DNA from: CAITWD01 sp963842065
GTDB taxonomy: Bacteria > Actinomycetota > Thermoleophilia > Miltoncostaeales > Miltoncostaeaceae
Assembly (NCBI GenBank): GCA_963842065.1
Contig: CAWJEW010000006.1
Span: forward strand, 62,001-126,000
Length of the DNA: 64,000 nt
Reading direction: 5' to 3'
Under the pieces are notes generated by a model. It had not been told where the DNA came from and searched no databases. It saw only the letters and a list, made by a program, of their open reading frames with translations. Shown piece by piece: positions 63,164 through 64,000 of the stretch; position 1 is the first letter of the stretch, and each line of letters begins with the position of its first letter. Both the position numbers and the translations under genes were made by a program.

Positions 63164-63604
63164 GTGCCGACCTACACCGCGCAGCTCAACACGATCGCGT
63201 CCGCCGATCAGGCGTTCGCCTACCTTGCGCAGTTCGACAACACCCGGCACTGGGACCCGGGCGTCCAGTCCGCGCACCCGGTCACGGGCGGGCCGCCGGC
63301 GCTCGGAGCACGATACGCCCTGACGCTTCTGCTCGGCGGCGGCCCCGAGGAACTCATCTACGAGATCACCGAGTACGACCCGCCGCGTCGCCTGGTGCTG
63401 GTCGCCGACGGCAGCAAGTTTGTCTCGCATGATGAGATTTCCGTCGCGCCACACGGGAATGGCGCGCAGGTCACCTACCACGCCGGGCTGACCCTCAAGG
63501 GGCTGATGAAGGTGGGTGCGCCCTTCGCCGGTCGTGCCATGCGCAAGGCTGGCGATGCCGCCATCGTTGGTCTTGCGCGCGAGCTCGCCGGCCTCGGCGG
63601 CTAG
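63164..63604 (+). CDS. SRPBCC (START-like) family protein
   Basis: Helix-grip fold protein of the polyketide cyclase/START superfamily, 146 residues, which bind hydrophobic ligands. The start TYTAQLNTIASADQAFAYLA, the middle RYALTLLLGGGPEELIYEIT and the C-terminal helix AGRAMRKAGDAAIVGLAREL follow the family pattern. GTG at 63164 has GAGGAG five bases upstream (63153-63158); TTG at 63161 is possible. Ligand unknown. Confidence 0.82.
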   Translation: MPTYTAQLNTIASADQAFAYLAQFDNTRHWDPGVQSAHPVTGGPPALGARYALTLLLGGGPEELIYEITEYDPPRRLVLVADGSKFVSHDEISVAPHGNGAQVTYHAGLTLKGLMKVGAPFAGRAMRKAGDAAIVGLARELAGLGG

Positions 63605-63611
63605 GCGCCCC

Positions 63612-64000
63612 GTGGCGGGAGGATCGCACGCCGCGCTCTCGCCGACCTATGCCCGCCTAGCCGGGCTGCCGCTTGAGGTGTCCGGCTACGAGCTCGCCGG
63701 CCGGGCGCGTGCGGTCTCGAGCGGCTGGGAGCGCCTGAGCACGGTGATCCGGGTGGCCGGCGGCGGTGCCGTTGGCGAAGGCGAAGACGTGTGGACCGAC
63801 GCCGACGCCCAGCGGCGCTTCCTGGCCGCCGGATCGGTGCTCGATCTGGCGGGCAGCTGGACGCTCGAGACGTTTTCGCGCCATCTCGAGGCGATCGGCG
63901 TGTTCCCTGACGCGCCGAGCCCGCACGCGACCGATTTTCGGCGTTGGGGCTTCGAGGCGGCGGCGCTGGACCTCGCGTTGCGCCAGGCGGGACGCTCGCT
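63612..64000 (+). CDS. enolase-superfamily-like protein, N-terminal part (partial)
   Basis: From GTG 63612 a frame runs to the right edge of the window (about 129 residues). Segments LPLEVSGYELAGRARAVSSG and the end RRWGFEAAALDLALRQAGRS resemble the N-terminal capping domain of muconate-cycloisomerase-type enolase superfamily proteins, but the catalytic barrel lies outside the window, so the assignment is tentative. It starts seven bases after the SRPBCC stop. Confidence 0.55.
   Translation, partial: MAGGSHAALSPTYARLAGLPLEVSGYELAGRARAVSSGWERLSTVIRVAGGGAVGEGEDVWTDADAQRRFLAAGSVLDLAGSWTLETFSRHLEAIGVFPDAPSPHATDFRRWGFEAAALDLALRQAGRS

Noticed and set aside
62976..63323. A frame from ATG 62976 with an AGGAAAGG ribosome-like site
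   Set aside because: Very Arg-rich and runs out of frame into the SRPBCC gene, which has its own good ribosome site.
62330..63481. A 383-codon minus-strand frame
   Set aside because: Arg/Pro-rich, antisense to the SRPBCC gene and running through a hairpin and an operator-like site; the 31-codon gene explains the region better.

Overview
The window (about 68% GC by eye) comes from a high-GC actinobacterium and most likely from one of the deep-branching classes, Thermoleophilia or a relative. The evidence is a complete rrn operon with actinobacterial-type genes, SepF, a polyphosphate-type glucokinase, a zinc-ribbon FHA protein next to a MerR/FtsR regulator, and a small single-motif RsiG, a form known from the most basal Actinobacteria. 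The 23S gene is only about 2.99 kb and seems to lack the long domain III insertion of most Actinobacteria. The taxon is an inference; a 16S search would settle it.

Layout. 1-10558: branched-chain and neighbouring genes on the plus strand: leuA (3' end), leuC, leuD, leuB, ilvE, cimA, a DegT-type aminotransferase, argH, aag and tyrS, many joined by 4-base start/stop overlaps. LeuCD and LeuB can serve both leucine synthesis and the citramalate route to 2-oxobutyrate opened by CimA. 10559-16124: rrn operon 16S-23S-5S with promoter, two boxA-like sites, two long processing stems and an intrinsic terminator; the 16S-23S spacer holds no tRNA. 16196-20212: an FAD oxidoreductase, xseA, xseB and a class V aminotransferase. 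20227-27843: murA followed without a gap by hisZ-hisG-hisD-hisB-hisH-hisA-hisF and a RidA gene. 27845-34360: a 90-residue orphan gene on the minus strand, a CCA-adding type nucleotidyltransferase, then pgeF-like, yggS, sepF, proC, yggT, yggU, lspA and an RluD-type pseudouridine synthase, that is, a cell-division-type cluster without ftsZ.

34532-48779: translation and envelope genes rpsB, tsf, pyrH, frr, uppS and cdsA, then dxr, rseP, ispG and proS. This widely conserved string is split between cdsA and dxr by four unrelated genes: a serine hydrolase, an MFS exporter with its MarR regulator, and an M42 peptidase. A tRNA-Pro(GGG) follows proS. 48941-52299: pgsA-like gene, then an operon rsiG-FHA-ftsR-apt-ppgK. 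52303-64000: a mixed accessory stretch with an M32 carboxypeptidase, methyltransferase, second MFS exporter, SCO1 protein, 5'-3' exonuclease, a decayed nitroreductase, Sua5, small membrane proteins, an unannotated 31-residue minus-strand gene, an SRPBCC protein and the start of an enolase-like gene.

Points that stand out: a probable c-di-GMP-dependent anti-sigma factor RsiG with one binding motif; MurA with Asp in place of the fosfomycin-target Cys; ribosomal protein S2 with a 17-unit pentapeptide repeat tail; two genes (hisG and the RluD-type gene) whose best start codon is CTG; about a dozen genes with a -10 hexamer placed 6-9 bases before the start codon, which points to widespread leaderless transcription; and the tiny minus-strand gene at 62449-62544 with its own promoter, palindromic operator-like site and hairpin. 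Membrane segments, promoters and RNA ends were judged by eye.
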